Notes: generated by a model from the sequence alone, not told the origin. A stretch of 40,059 nucleotides of DNA from an uncultured Spirochaetales bacterium (GCA_944390025.1 CALXOK010000017.1:1-40059), one strand, 5' to 3'; positions 16,653 through 25,570 are shown, counted from the stretch's first letter. Numbers and translations: made by a program.

Positions 16653-18197
16653 GTCTCCTGCCGCTTTAATTCTGATTCTTACCATGTTTCCCGGATAGTA
16701 CTGAAGTGGAACATCTTCGATCTCAACAATCTCAACGCTATCCATTCTGGCTCCGGATCTGGCTGCTTCAAGAATCGCTTCATTAGTTGCAAGTTTTATT
16801 GCCTGTTCTCTAGGAATTTCATCATAAGAAACAAGCTTTTCATAATAACCGCTCACCTTGCTGATAGCACTACCGATTGCGTTCGCACATCCAGAATACT
16901 GAGGGACTATGACCTCTGACGCGCCTTTCAGATCTGAAGGAATAATAACAGATCCTCCACCAGCAAGAATAACAGTCACGTCATTGCTGGAGAGCTTCAT
17001 TGAGTCAATGGCATCCTCAACATGACTCTTAATCACATTAAGAGCTTTTAGCGCAGTCTCCTTACTGATGTTTTCGACCAGTGACTTGTCTCCGATATCG
17101 GCAAGACCCAAGCGTACGGCAATATCAGTTGCAGTAAGTGTATTTCCTCCGAATACGAGAGCTTCTTGGGTAATCCTGTAACCGACACTGTCCGGGCCAA
17201 CAGTGACAGAACCATCATCTTTTAATCTGACAATGCTTCCACCTCCAAGACCGATTGAGACTACATCCGGCATTCTGAAATTCGTTCTAACACCACCGAT
17301 TGTGACAGCGACTCCGCTTTCACGCGGGAAACCATTCTGAAGAGCACCTACATCCGTTGTAGTTCCTCCCACATCAACAATGATGGCATTTGAGACTTTT
17401 GTCAGATAACTGGCTCCCCGGATACTGTTTGTAGGGCCACATGCTATCGTGAGAACAGGATAACGGCGTGCTTCCTCTATACTCATCAGCGTACCATCAT
17501 TCTGAGACAGATAGAGGGAAACATTTTCAAGTCCTTCTTCCTTCAGACTCCTTGCAAATCCTTCTGTAAAAGCCTTTGCAACTTTATTCAAAGCTGCATT
17601 CAGAATTGTGGCATTCTCCCTCTCAATCAGCCCCATGGACCCAATCTCAGAAGATAGAGAGACATGGACATCATCACCAAGAATCTCTCTGGCTATCTCA
17701 CCAGCCCGCACTTCCTGCTCATTTCTCAATGTCGAGAAAACTCCTGAAATGGCTACAGAATCAACGTGCCCGCGAATGTCTTCAAAAAAAGCCCTGCACG
17801 CATCCTCATCAAGAGGATTCAGATCCTTTCCATCATACTCATATCCGCCTTTGACTACTGTACTTTTGTAAGCAACCTTCTTGAGGTCATCTGGCCAGTC
17901 TGTCATTGGCTGGATGCCTGTTGTTGCTGGAGCGCCAATACGCAGTATGCCCACAGGTACAAGATTCTTCCTTTCCACAATCGCATTCGTACACTGTGTG
18001 GTTCCGAGCATAGCCATCGTGATATCCCGTCTGTTTATATTTGACGAAGAGACCACGCTTCTCACCGCATTCATTATCCCTGTATATACATCCTGAGTAG
18101 TCAGCACCTTTATCTGAGCAATGACATTCAGGTCCTCATCAATTATGACTGCATCAGTATTGGTACCGCCAACATCAATTCCAAGTCTGTATTTCAT
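16644..18197 (-). CDS. Hydantoinase/oxoprolinase family protein (HyuA-like, short form)
   Basis: The 517-residue protein has two ASKHA ATPase phosphate loops: GIDVGGTNTDAV (6-17) and VDVGGTTTDVG (274-284). It also has LGTTQCTNAIVERK, the adenine-side GGGSVIIPSDL and SEIGSMGLIERENATILNAA. Members use ATP to open hydantoin, oxoproline or related lactam rings, or act in acetone carboxylation. Full HyuA proteins are near 690 residues; this belongs to the shorter group of around 520. The start overlaps the DUF917 gene by 4 bp. With DUF917 and an NCS1 permease it likely processes an imported cyclic amide; the exact substrate is unknown. Confidence 0.88.
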   Translation of the reverse strand: MKYRLGIDVGGTNTDAVIIDEDLNVIAQIKVLTTQDVYTGIMNAVRSVVSSSNINRRDITMAMLGTTQCTNAIVERKNLVPVGILRIGAPATTGIQPMTDWPDDLKKVAYKSTVVKGGYEYDGKDLNPLDEDACRAFFEDIRGHVDSVAISGVFSTLRNEQEVRAGEIAREILGDDVHVSLSSEIGSMGLIERENATILNAALNKVAKAFTEGFARSLKEEGLENVSLYLSQNDGTLMSIEEARRYPVLTIACGPTNSIRGASYLTKVSNAIIVDVGGTTTDVGALQNGFPRESGVAVTIGGVRTNFRMPDVVSIGLGGGSIVRLKDDGSVTVGPDSVGYRITQEALVFGGNTLTATDIAVRLGLADIGDKSLVENISKETALKALNVIKSHVEDAIDSMKLSSNDVTVILAGGGSVIIPSDLKGASEVIVPQYSGCANAIGSAISKVSGYYEKLVSYDEIPREQAIKLATNEAILEAARSGARMDSVEIVEIEDVPLQYYPGNMVRIRIKAAGDLA

Positions 18198-19279
18198 GCC
18201 TTAACCCTCTTCTCAAGTGGAATGTAATCAGTCTCAAGACCGAAATAACGAGGTCCGACCAATTTCAAGCCTTCATCGGTTCTCCAACGTTCAAAACACT
18301 TCAGCCCAACTACAAGAACCCTTTTACCATATTTCAGGGCATCTGTCGGAACAGGGGTGTAAGTATTGCTGTCAACAAGGCAGATTAAATCAGGAACCGT
18401 TGCCATTATCTTTCCATCAATCACTGCAGAGAGGTTTTCATTCTGGAACTCAACATATGCACTGTGCTTCTTGTATTCTCCAGTCCCCTCCAAAACCACT
18501 TTTCCAAAATTGAATGCACCTCTGACTTCTCTTTTGACATCAATAATCTTACCCTTGAAAAGCTTGAAGCCTTCCGTGATTTCCAGAAAGCTGTTCTCAG
18601 TATCATCCTGGCTGGAGTCCTTAATCATACGCAGTGCGCCACCCAGTCTCTCACTTCTAGTGACGATATCTCTGACTGCATACTTCTTCATGTCTTTTCC
18701 ACTCATGGTATAAAGACATACAGATACAGATCCTCCACATGACATGGTAACGCTTCTTGCCAGCTCTTCAGTCCATTTATTGGTTATTGTGTTGAATATG
18801 CAGCTGTTGCCCTTTTCATCAGTCAGGGCCATAGGAGTTGCCTTCATTCCTCCAATGGTGAATGTAACCATTTGGAGCTCAGGGAAGGCTCTACCCATTC
18901 CATCAGCATCAACCAAAGGAAGTCCCAGCCTAGCAGCAGCAGCAATCGGCAGCATACTGTTCACTCCTCCTGCCTCTATAGGCATGAATGCATAGATTTT
19001 CCTGTTGAAATATGTTTCCACCATTTCAGCAAGAACCCTGTACTCCCCTCCATTGATTGCCTTTTCGCAAAGAACAGTAGGAGCTCCCATCATGGCAATC
19101 GGTACAATAAACGCATCATCTGGCACATCATCCGGAGACAAAAGCGTGACATCTCCGCACTCCCTGACTGCGTTAATAGCAATCAGACGTCCGATGTATG
19201 GGTCACCACCTCCGCCAGCTCCTAGTAAAGCTGCTCCAGTCGCGATATCATTGATTTCCTTCACTCCAATCTTTCTCAT
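18194..19279 (-). CDS. DUF917 family protein
   Basis: The 361-residue protein begins MRKIGVKEINDIATGAALLG followed by a Gly-rich AGGGGDPYIGR segment, the family hallmark. The body shows PTVLCEKAINGGE, FMPIEAGGVNS and LVDADGMGRAFPELQM. DUF917 proteins are habitually encoded beside hydantoinase/oxoprolinase-type genes and permeases and are thought to take part in the same ring-opening chemistry; no defined reaction can be assigned. It overlaps HyuA-like (downstream) and the permease (upstream) by 4 bp each, so the three are tightly coupled. Confidence 0.88.
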   Translation of the reverse strand: MRKIGVKEINDIATGAALLGAGGGGDPYIGRLIAINAVRECGDVTLLSPDDVPDDAFIVPIAMMGAPTVLCEKAINGGEYRVLAEMVETYFNRKIYAFMPIEAGGVNSMLPIAAAARLGLPLVDADGMGRAFPELQMVTFTIGGMKATPMALTDEKGNSCIFNTITNKWTEELARSVTMSCGGSVSVCLYTMSGKDMKKYAVRDIVTRSERLGGALRMIKDSSQDDTENSFLEITEGFKLFKGKIIDVKREVRGAFNFGKVVLEGTGEYKKHSAYVEFQNENLSAVIDGKIMATVPDLICLVDSNTYTPVPTDALKYGKRVLVVGLKCFERWRTDEGLKLVGPRYFGLETDYIPLEKRVKA

Positions 19280-20532
19280 TTTCTGATTTCTCCTTTATCC
19301 ATTACGTTAACCAGAATGATATATACCACCATGGATACGACTATTCCGTTCACTGGACCTATAAAAAATACTGCAATATTCCCTGTAATATAAGCGACAA
19401 GTGCACCTACAGCAAAAGCTATGATTCCTGGCAGATACCATCCTTCCTTCTGCACAAGATTCTCCTTCCTGCCCTTTCCAACTATCCAGTATGAAGCAAT
19501 CATCACACCTGCTATTGGGGGGATAAGTGCGCTGAGGATATTTAGGAAGAATTCGAATTTTGAAAGAAGACCAACTGCAGCAAGAACAGTTCCAATCAAT
19601 CCTGCGACTGCACATGAAATCCTGAATTTATCCTCACCTCCATTAAAAAGATTAGAAACGGCAAGCCCTCCGCTGTATGCATTCGTCACATTTGTTGTCC
19701 AAGTGGCAAGAACCAGTGCAACCAGTCCCAGGGCAGGAACACCTACTGCCGCAAGCACCAGTGAAATATCATATTGTCCTGTCACAATTGACAAAATTGC
19801 ACCAATAAGCATCATGACCATACCGGAAGGGAACACTCCTAAAACAGTACTCTTGACCACATCTTTCCTGCTTTTGGCATAACGGGAGTAGTCTCCACTG
19901 ATAACACCACCCAGAGCAAATGATGCGACAACCATGCTGACTGCAGAGATGAAAGGCATCCGCGAGGCTGGGACAAAAGACATTACTGTTTCAAGGCCAC
20001 CTGATGAGAATGCAAGTATCATGCTGTAAACAAGAACAATGACAAGTGCAGGCACTGCTATGAAATTCAGAATCTTCAGGCCGTTATATCCATAAACAGC
20101 AGTTAACAGCATTACTATACCCCAGAAGATACTAGAAATCCACGATGGAATCTCAAAGTCCGTGATACCGGCAATCATTACAGAAAAAGATTCACCACAG
20201 ACTGCACTCTGAATACCAAACCAGCCGACACAGGCTATCGCAAGCATCAGGCTGATAATGAACTGAGCACCTTTTTTGCCAAGAACAGAAGAAGCCATTG
20301 AAACGGTCGGCATACCAGTGTCACAGCTTTCAATACCGACAAGACACATGTAGATGCAGACAATGCCATACCCGGCAAGAACAGCCAGCACAACTTCTCC
20401 CAGGCTGAGCCCCGTTCCAATGACCCCGCCTATCATCAGACAAGGGATGCAAATCATACTACCTGTCCAGATCATTGCGAGAGAAAGCCAACTCTGCCTC
20501 TCACTTTCCTTTATTTCGAATTTGTCTTCCAT
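19276..20532 (-). CDS. NCS1 family permease (cytosine permease-like)
   Basis: The 418-residue protein is highly hydrophobic with about twelve membrane segments. WLSLAMIWTGSMICIPCLMIGG near the N-terminus and GDYSRYAKSRKDVVKSTVLG in the middle are typical of CodB-like nucleobase:cation symporters. Two adjacent ATGs are available; I choose the second (20532) because it is 6 bases after GGAGG, while the first leaves only 3. It is the first gene of the operon and probably imports the substrate (a nucleobase, hydantoin or similar) for DUF917 and HyuA-like proteins. CodB itself is possible, but no cytosine deaminase gene lies here. Confidence 0.87.
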   Translation of the reverse strand: MEDKFEIKESERQSWLSLAMIWTGSMICIPCLMIGGVIGTGLSLGEVVLAVLAGYGIVCIYMCLVGIESCDTGMPTVSMASSVLGKKGAQFIISLMLAIACVGWFGIQSAVCGESFSVMIAGITDFEIPSWISSIFWGIVMLLTAVYGYNGLKILNFIAVPALVIVLVYSMILAFSSGGLETVMSFVPASRMPFISAVSMVVASFALGGVISGDYSRYAKSRKDVVKSTVLGVFPSGMVMMLIGAILSIVTGQYDISLVLAAVGVPALGLVALVLATWTTNVTNAYSGGLAVSNLFNGGEDKFRISCAVAGLIGTVLAAVGLLSKFEFFLNILSALIPPIAGVMIASYWIVGKGRKENLVQKEGWYLPGIIAFAVGALVAYITGNIAVFFIGPVNGIVVSMVVYIILVNVMDKGEIRK

Positions 20533-20617
20533 CATGAACCTCCTTTTGGAATAGTTTTGAAAAGTATAGATTCATGTGAGAATTCTTTTCATTATTGAAG
20601 AATACAAAAATAAAACA

Positions 20618-20632
20618 CCAAAAATTGGCCAA
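20618..20632 (-). promoter_or_regulatory. Candidate PucR-type operator upstream of the NCS1 permease
   Basis: CCAAAAATTGG (20618-20628) and TTGGCCAA (20625-20632) are two overlapping inverted repeats about 90 bp upstream of the permease start. The Bacillus PucR box contains TTGGTTAA, which TTGGCCAA resembles in six of eight positions. I see no equivalent before the pucR-like gene itself. Confidence 0.35.
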
Positions 20633-20699
20633 ACGGACAATCATGGATACTTACTCACAGGCAATGGTTGCTTTATGCCTCAGATAAAGACATCATCAA

Positions 20700-22742
20700 T
20701 TACAGGGAAAGGGAACCTTCAATACCTGTGAAAGCAACAGTGCGGATTTCTCCTGTTTTCATCTTTATTGACACAGGTCCATATCCTCCGCATTTCTCCT
20801 TATCTGTATACCTGATTTCCTCAATGCTGAAGATTTCATCTTCACTGAAGCCCTCTTCTCCCTCTTTCGTAATCACCTGGCTTATGAGGATATAAGGCTC
20901 ATAGGCGAAAACCTTCTCTCTTGAGGCATGGGCAAAGATGATGAAACTCTCTTTTGTATCAGGATTCGTGCCACAGCTCTTTTCAACACTGAGGCTGTTC
21001 CAGCCTGCCCATACTGTCATTGCCATATGCCTGCGCTGTCCGTCACTTCCATGGCCGGTGATGATGACTGCCTGCACATCTCCATGTTTCACGGTCTTCC
21101 AGACAGCATCAGGACAGGGAAAACCGTAAGAGCCAAGGTAAATGTCTACAGGCTTGTGGAAAAGCCTGATTTTATCTGCCCTCACGATTCCCTCCGGGAC
21201 AGTGAAATCCGCAAGATCAATCAGGCTTGTCCAATGGTAGTCGCAGGAAGTCTCAAAGCCAAACAACGCACGCCTGTAAAGCACATCATCCCTCTTTCCG
21301 CTCCAGAGGATACTGTTGATCTGCTCAGTTTTCTCTATATCAGATTGCTTGAGGACATAGGTTGCAGCACTCAGCCCTGATGCAAGGTCTGATTCCCAAG
21401 GATAACGGCTGCTGTATGACAGCTTGGCATAACACCACCTGCCATTGTCATCACCGACACGTTTCACAACCTTTCCTGTACGCAGCTCCATAGTCCCGTT
21501 ATCATGATGGTCGGCGATTGCAAGACCCGGGCCATCAAGCACACTCTCCAGAGTCTGCCCGCCCTTCAGCGTTTCCCATACCCCATTTTCTTCCTTTGCA
21601 GTCCAGAACGGATGTTCTTCAGGAAGTTCAAGGCAAAGGAATGCCTTGCCAAGCCATAAAGGACTTTCTGCACAGCTGTAACCCTGCACCATAGGAGTGA
21701 ACGGACCGTAAAAGCCGAGTACAGGAGCACCTTCGTACAGAATGTCATCACGTCCAAAGAACTGCATCAGGGCACCGGATGCGATTCTTCTGGACAGGCC
21801 CGGATTCGCCTCAGGATTCTTCAGATTGAAATTCGCGGCAAGAGGTGCTGTTGCGGCATTGCGGTAAATGCTGCTTCTGCCCCACATGGTCACATGCCCG
21901 TTCTTGTCAAACATGTTTGCATAGGTTCTCATCAGCTCATTGGAATTCTTCTCAAACTCTGATGCGATATACGGCTCATTATCATACCCGTACCACTTAC
22001 ACCATATCGGGGCATAGACCTGGAAAGCCCAGGCAGAGTAATAATCGAAAGTATGACCGTCACGGTACCAGCCCTGCCCTGCATAATACGAGAGGATGGC
22101 CTGGGCATGTTCCCTCATTATTGACTTGTCGATTTCATATCCCATCATATTGAGGAACGCCAGATCCAGCATATTGAAAAGGCGCCAGTTCTGCGTTGCT
22201 GTCGTTCCAACAGCATAATCATGGATGAATGAGGCAATAAGGTCCTGCTCCTCTTTTGTATAATCATCCCAGATTTCCTTTCTCGCTGAGACAAGACCGA
22301 TTACAACCGCACAGGTCTCAACTGTCTGCTGGTAGGTATGCAGTCCGAAAGAAGGCTCTGCATCCTTATCCATGTCGCTGTAGCTGAGAACATACTGACT
22401 GTCACCAGGAGTGCATGAGCGCAGAATATGGTCCTTGTAATACTTCCTCAAAGGTATGCCGGCAATCTCAAGATCAGGTTCAATGGCAATCAGGGGAGCT
22501 GCTATGAAGAAGCTTCTAGCAAGCCCTTCATAATACTCAGCCTGGACCTTCCATGCAGGAGTATGGCTGTTGGGGTATGTGACTTCAGTCTCATAACGCG
22601 GAACCAGAACAGGATCGTCAATCGACTTCACATGCCGGAAGACACCTTCAAGAATATATTTACCGGCATCAATCCAGTGTTTTCTGGTTAGTCCTGTATA
22701 CGGACTTCTTTCAAAATCAAGATTCTCAGGTGAAAAATGCAT
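20700..22742 (-). CDS. DUF2264 domain-containing protein
   Basis: The 680-residue protein matches DUF2264 by its opening (NLDFERSPYTGLTRKHWIDA), PNSHTPAWKVQAEYYEGLARSFF, the Trp/Tyr-rich middle WYRDGHTFDYYSAWAFQVYA and MWGRSSIYRNAATAPLA. The N-terminal two-thirds resemble an alpha/alpha-toroid like those of unsaturated glucuronyl hydrolases; the rest is beta-rich. There is no signal peptide, so it is cytoplasmic. A role in sugar or oligosaccharide breakdown is likely but unproven. AGGGGG lies 4 bases before the ATG. It is monocistronic, 164 bp upstream of the permease operon on the same strand. Confidence 0.8.
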   Translation of the reverse strand: MHFSPENLDFERSPYTGLTRKHWIDAGKYILEGVFRHVKSIDDPVLVPRYETEVTYPNSHTPAWKVQAEYYEGLARSFFIAAPLIAIEPDLEIAGIPLRKYYKDHILRSCTPGDSQYVLSYSDMDKDAEPSFGLHTYQQTVETCAVVIGLVSARKEIWDDYTKEEQDLIASFIHDYAVGTTATQNWRLFNMLDLAFLNMMGYEIDKSIMREHAQAILSYYAGQGWYRDGHTFDYYSAWAFQVYAPIWCKWYGYDNEPYIASEFEKNSNELMRTYANMFDKNGHVTMWGRSSIYRNAATAPLAANFNLKNPEANPGLSRRIASGALMQFFGRDDILYEGAPVLGFYGPFTPMVQGYSCAESPLWLGKAFLCLELPEEHPFWTAKEENGVWETLKGGQTLESVLDGPGLAIADHHDNGTMELRTGKVVKRVGDDNGRWCYAKLSYSSRYPWESDLASGLSAATYVLKQSDIEKTEQINSILWSGKRDDVLYRRALFGFETSCDYHWTSLIDLADFTVPEGIVRADKIRLFHKPVDIYLGSYGFPCPDAVWKTVKHGDVQAVIITGHGSDGQRRHMAMTVWAGWNSLSVEKSCGTNPDTKESFIIFAHASREKVFAYEPYILISQVITKEGEEGFSEDEIFSIEEIRYTDKEKCGGYGPVSIKMKTGEIRTVAFTGIEGSLSL

Positions 22743-22792
22743 AATGCCCCCTTATATGAATACGATTCTAACATATAGAGAAATGCAATGAC

Positions 22793-22806
22793 TATTTTGC
22801 AAAATA
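22793..22806. promoter_or_regulatory. 14-bp perfect palindrome upstream of the DUF2264 gene
   Basis: TATTTTGCAAAATA is fully self-complementary and lies 50 bp before the DUF2264 start. A related half, TGCAAAATA, occurs at 14895-14903 upstream of the LacI-controlled operon. It may be a sugar-responsive operator. A second palindrome, AAAAAGCTTTTT (22816-22827), follows the helicase stop and may be part of a weak terminator. Confidence 0.35.
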
Positions 22807-22831
22807 CCTTGCAACAAAAAGCTTTTTCTCT

Positions 22832-24691
22832 TCAATGACGCACACTCTCAAGCCGGGACCGGATATATTGCCCTAGGTTGCTGTCCTCGCAATATACAAA
22901 ACAGCCTTTCTGTCCTCTGGATAGAAGTGTCCTGTATGTATTCCGGATAATCTTATCAGCAAGCTTCCTGTCCTCGGGAGTACGCACATTTGATATCGTC
23001 TTATCCCTCTTCAAATAACGCTTTGTATAGTCAGTAACGACTTCACCATCTGAATATTGCATATCCAGTCCGATTATGACACCCACATATTCAAACTCAA
23101 GACCCTGAGTTGAGTGGATACACCCGACCTGCTCAAAAGAATCCTCATCTGTAGCGAATTCAGTTGTTGAGAAATTCCACTGAGCCTCAAACCCACCCGG
23201 AAGAATGATATCCATTCTGGTCTTATCCTTGTCGCTGACCCACGGATAACAGTATCCGGCAATCATTCTTGCCTTGTTTGTACCATTCTTCTTTCTCAAG
23301 GCCTCGCGCATTGCGCAGGCGTCATCAAATACTTCAATGTCATAATCCAGATTAAAGAAAAACCTGTTTGCAGTACTCCTGATCTGAAGCATGTCATCCA
23401 GGAAAGCAAGATACCCGTCGGAACCATTGCATCTGAATTGAGAGGTAAGAATAAGACTGTCACTGCAGTAGACCTTTGAATCAAGCATCTCAGCCTGTTT
23501 CTTGATTTCATCAATTGTGCCAATATCCTTCATCGAGACAATCTGGTCTTCATCCACAAAGAATACACTTATCTTTGAGGCATTGATGATTTCCCTAATC
23601 TGGTTTTCGCCTTCATTTCCATATATGCCTGACTTCGCATTAAGTCTATGCGCCTCATCTACAAGCAGACAGGTGAAAGCATCCTTTGAAACCTTATGGA
23701 GAATGCCTGAACTCATGAACAGACCCTTAAGATACGAGATTTTGTGCTTTCCTCTTGTGAGGCTTTTCCAGAATGTATATCGGGGTGCACTTGTCTTGGT
23801 GACATAGGCACAAGAGCATCCATTGTTTAAGAGTTTAGCCAGCAGATTGATTGCTATAACAGACTTCCCTGTACCAGGTCCTCCCTGCACTATCACAGTA
23901 TGTTTGCTGGGGTCTGTCACGGTATTCTCAACAAACTTGAGTATTGTTGAATAAGCGACAAGCTGTTCATCTATCATCTCAAATTCAATGTTTCCGTTGA
24001 GAATGCTGCCAACGGTTTCCTGAAGTGACCGGGAAGGTCTCAGTTTGCCATTCTCGATAATCTCAAACAAGTTCTTTTCAGATGGTGAATGAACATATTT
24101 TGCAATGAAGTCAGCCAGAATCGCACCGTCTTTCTGAAGAAACACAGGAGCGTCATGGAGAGCTTCCGCATATCGTCCATCACAAATACTCCAGCGGTTT
24201 TCTTCTCTATAATTGTGAAGATAGGCGCAAGGAACAAGCTGGATTTCATTGAGCCTGACATCCTCATTAAAATTTTCTATAAGGCGTGCATATGAATATG
24301 CCTGCTGTGAGGGGTGTGCGACATCCCGGACGGCTCCACCAGTGAAAGCCTTAACAACATTCTCCCTGCTGGTAATCTGACAGGTCTCCCATTGTTTGAG
24401 TTCAATTATAACGACGTTTTCATTTATGCCATCAGTGCCCGCTATCATGAAGTCAACACGCTTTGAAGTCAGTGGTATCTGATACTCAAGTGCGACCTGA
24501 ACATTATCGTCTATTGCACGATTGGATATTATCATGCCAATTCGCGGCAAAGAAGCCTCCCATGACTTGAACTCAGAATAACTTTCATGAGGTAATCCGA
24601 GAGAATGAAACAGATTGTCGAGCCTTTTGCTGATTTGACCGTTAATCAGCTCATTTTGGAATTCCCTTTTACTGCCTGAATAAACAATCAT
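22832..24691 (-). CDS. PD-(D/E)XK nuclease-like + DUF2075 P-loop helicase-like protein
   Basis: The protein has 619 residues from ATG 24691, which is 6 bases after AGGAG. The N-terminal third shows a plausible PD-(D/E)XK nuclease core: Glu69, Asp80 in KRVDFMI, and Glu97-Leu-Lys99 in VVIIELKQW. A superfamily 1-like motor follows: Walker A GGPGTGKS (270-277), Walker B LLVDEAH (341-347), a late HSTQGLEFEYVGVI motif and a motif VI-like YRTLLSRGQKG. The motor matches DUF2075 (Schlafen group 3-type helicase domain). It lies 12 bp after a MazG-like gene, so the two are co-transcribed. A role in nucleic-acid surveillance or phage defence is inference only. Confidence 0.82.
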   Translation of the reverse strand: MIVYSGSKREFQNELINGQISKRLDNLFHSLGLPHESYSEFKSWEASLPRIGMIISNRAIDDNVQVALEYQIPLTSKRVDFMIAGTDGINENVVIIELKQWETCQITSRENVVKAFTGGAVRDVAHPSQQAYSYARLIENFNEDVRLNEIQLVPCAYLHNYREENRWSICDGRYAEALHDAPVFLQKDGAILADFIAKYVHSPSEKNLFEIIENGKLRPSRSLQETVGSILNGNIEFEMIDEQLVAYSTILKFVENTVTDPSKHTVIVQGGPGTGKSVIAINLLAKLLNNGCSCAYVTKTSAPRYTFWKSLTRGKHKISYLKGLFMSSGILHKVSKDAFTCLLVDEAHRLNAKSGIYGNEGENQIREIINASKISVFFVDEDQIVSMKDIGTIDEIKKQAEMLDSKVYCSDSLILTSQFRCNGSDGYLAFLDDMLQIRSTANRFFFNLDYDIEVFDDACAMREALRKKNGTNKARMIAGYCYPWVSDKDKTRMDIILPGGFEAQWNFSTTEFATDEDSFEQVGCIHSTQGLEFEYVGVIIGLDMQYSDGEVVTDYTKRYLKRDKTISNVRTPEDRKLADKIIRNTYRTLLSRGQKGCFVYCEDSNLGQYIRSRLESVRH

Positions 24692-24703
24692 CAACCGCTC
24701 CTG

Positions 24704-25033
24704 TCAGAACCTGTCATATTTCTTTGAAGACCCTTTAGCCTTATCCACCGGGTACTTAATCCGGTTTTTCTCTACTTTGTCTAAAACAATTTTCCTGACA
24801 TCCAAATCAAGAACGCTTGCCAGTCTGATACAGTAATTGATAACATCAGCCAGTTCTTCTTTCACATCATCAAGCAAATACTCATCTTCATTCCACTGAA
24901 AACATTCCAGTAGCTCACAAGACTCAATAGCTATGCTTTTCGCAAGATTCGCAGGAGTATGGAACTGACCCCAGTCCCGTTCCAGAGCAAAAGCATCAAT
25001 CTCCGCCTTTAATTCTTCAAGGGAATCCATCAT
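24704..25033 (-). CDS. MazG-like nucleotide pyrophosphohydrolase
   Basis: The 109-residue all-alpha protein has the MazG/RS21-C6 metal signature: SIAIESCELLECFQW (ExxE) followed by VKEELADVINYCIRLA (ExxD). Members hydrolyse (d)NTPs to monophosphates, clearing abnormal or excess nucleotides. WGQFHTPANLAKSI and the C-terminal KNRIKYPVDKAKG are typical of this small family. Two in-frame ATGs (25033, 25030) are equally good; I see no strong ribosome site. It is the first gene of a two-gene unit with the nuclease-helicase at 22832-24691. Confidence 0.88.
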   Translation of the reverse strand: MMDSLEELKAEIDAFALERDWGQFHTPANLAKSIAIESCELLECFQWNEDEYLLDDVKEELADVINYCIRLASVLDLDVRKIVLDKVEKNRIKYPVDKAKGSSKKYDRF

Positions 25034-25216
25034 AAATGAAATGATAACATCAAAGCTGAAAAACTGAAGTGCATTGTCTGAAGTTTTACAAGTATTTCAA
25101 GCACAAACAGTTAAGTTTCATTCAGAAAGTAATCAGCGCCTGAATGAAAAGCATCACTCACTTATCCCGGGAAGCTGCATGAAGGATAACGTCGTTTATG
25201 GAAAACTTAAATTTTC

Positions 25217-25241
25217 TATAAAGGTTTCTCAAACCTTTATA
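25217..25241. repeat. Perfect 11-bp inverted repeat
   Basis: TATAAAGGTTT and AAACCTTTATA are exact reverse complements around CTC. No T-run follows on either strand, so this is not a standard intrinsic terminator. It lies just beyond the 3' end of the Fic remnant and could be a scar, an operator or a small mobile-element end. Confidence 0.45.
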
Positions 25242-25265
25242 AAAACACACTACTTTTTATAAAGA

Positions 25266-25466
25266 TTATTTTTCAACTTTCAATGAAGCTGTATCAGAAT
25301 CCACGAGAATCCCGATCATTCCAGTATTCACATAATAGCTATCCCGTCCCAGCCGTATCTTCTCAAGAAGATTATCCTGCGTAAGAGCATCAAGATATTT
25401 CCTTGCTGTAAGATATGACACATCAAGTCTTTCCTTGAGAATACCGATTCTCGTGTATGGATAGTG
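25266..25466 (-). pseudogene. Remnant of a Fic family protein (C-terminal winged helix only)
   Basis: On the minus strand an open stretch reads HYPYTRIGILKERLDVSYL, then TARKYLDALTQDNLLEKI, then RLGRDSYYVNTGMIGIL and stops at 25266-25268. This is the C-terminal winged-helix tail typical of Fic/DOC AMP-transferase family proteins (TAxKYLxxLxxxGxLxxxxxGR..yYvN). It is preceded in frame by a stop (25467-25469), and no Fic core (HPFxxGNGR) is present anywhere in this gap. The gene is therefore a fragment left after deletion or rearrangement. The stretch has no start codon of its own with a ribosome site. Confidence 0.65.
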
Positions 25467-25570
25467 TCAGATTACATCAAAAATCAATTATATTTATAAT
25501 TTTAAGTATATTTTTATAAATGAAATTTTATAATTTCACGTATTCGAAGTACTCCTAAACCACTTTCTGC

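Larger units (their letters stand above)
25034..25570. other. AT-rich gap with Fic remnant and hairpins
   Basis: Between the MazG-like gene and the AraC gene there is no intact gene. The stretch holds a 25-base inverted repeat (25217-25241), a decayed Fic C-terminus (25266-25466) and, after it, about 100 bp of almost pure A/T. TGAAATT-TTAT-AATTTCA (25521-25538), just past the AraC stop, could be a weak AT-rich terminator for that gene. Confidence 0.6.

Noticed and set aside
19276..20532. Cytosine utilisation (codBA) locus
   Set aside because: The permease is CodB-like, but no cytosine deaminase is present; the coupled genes are DUF917 and HyuA-like.
25217..25241. Intrinsic terminator
   Set aside because: The stem is AT-rich and no T-run follows on either strand.
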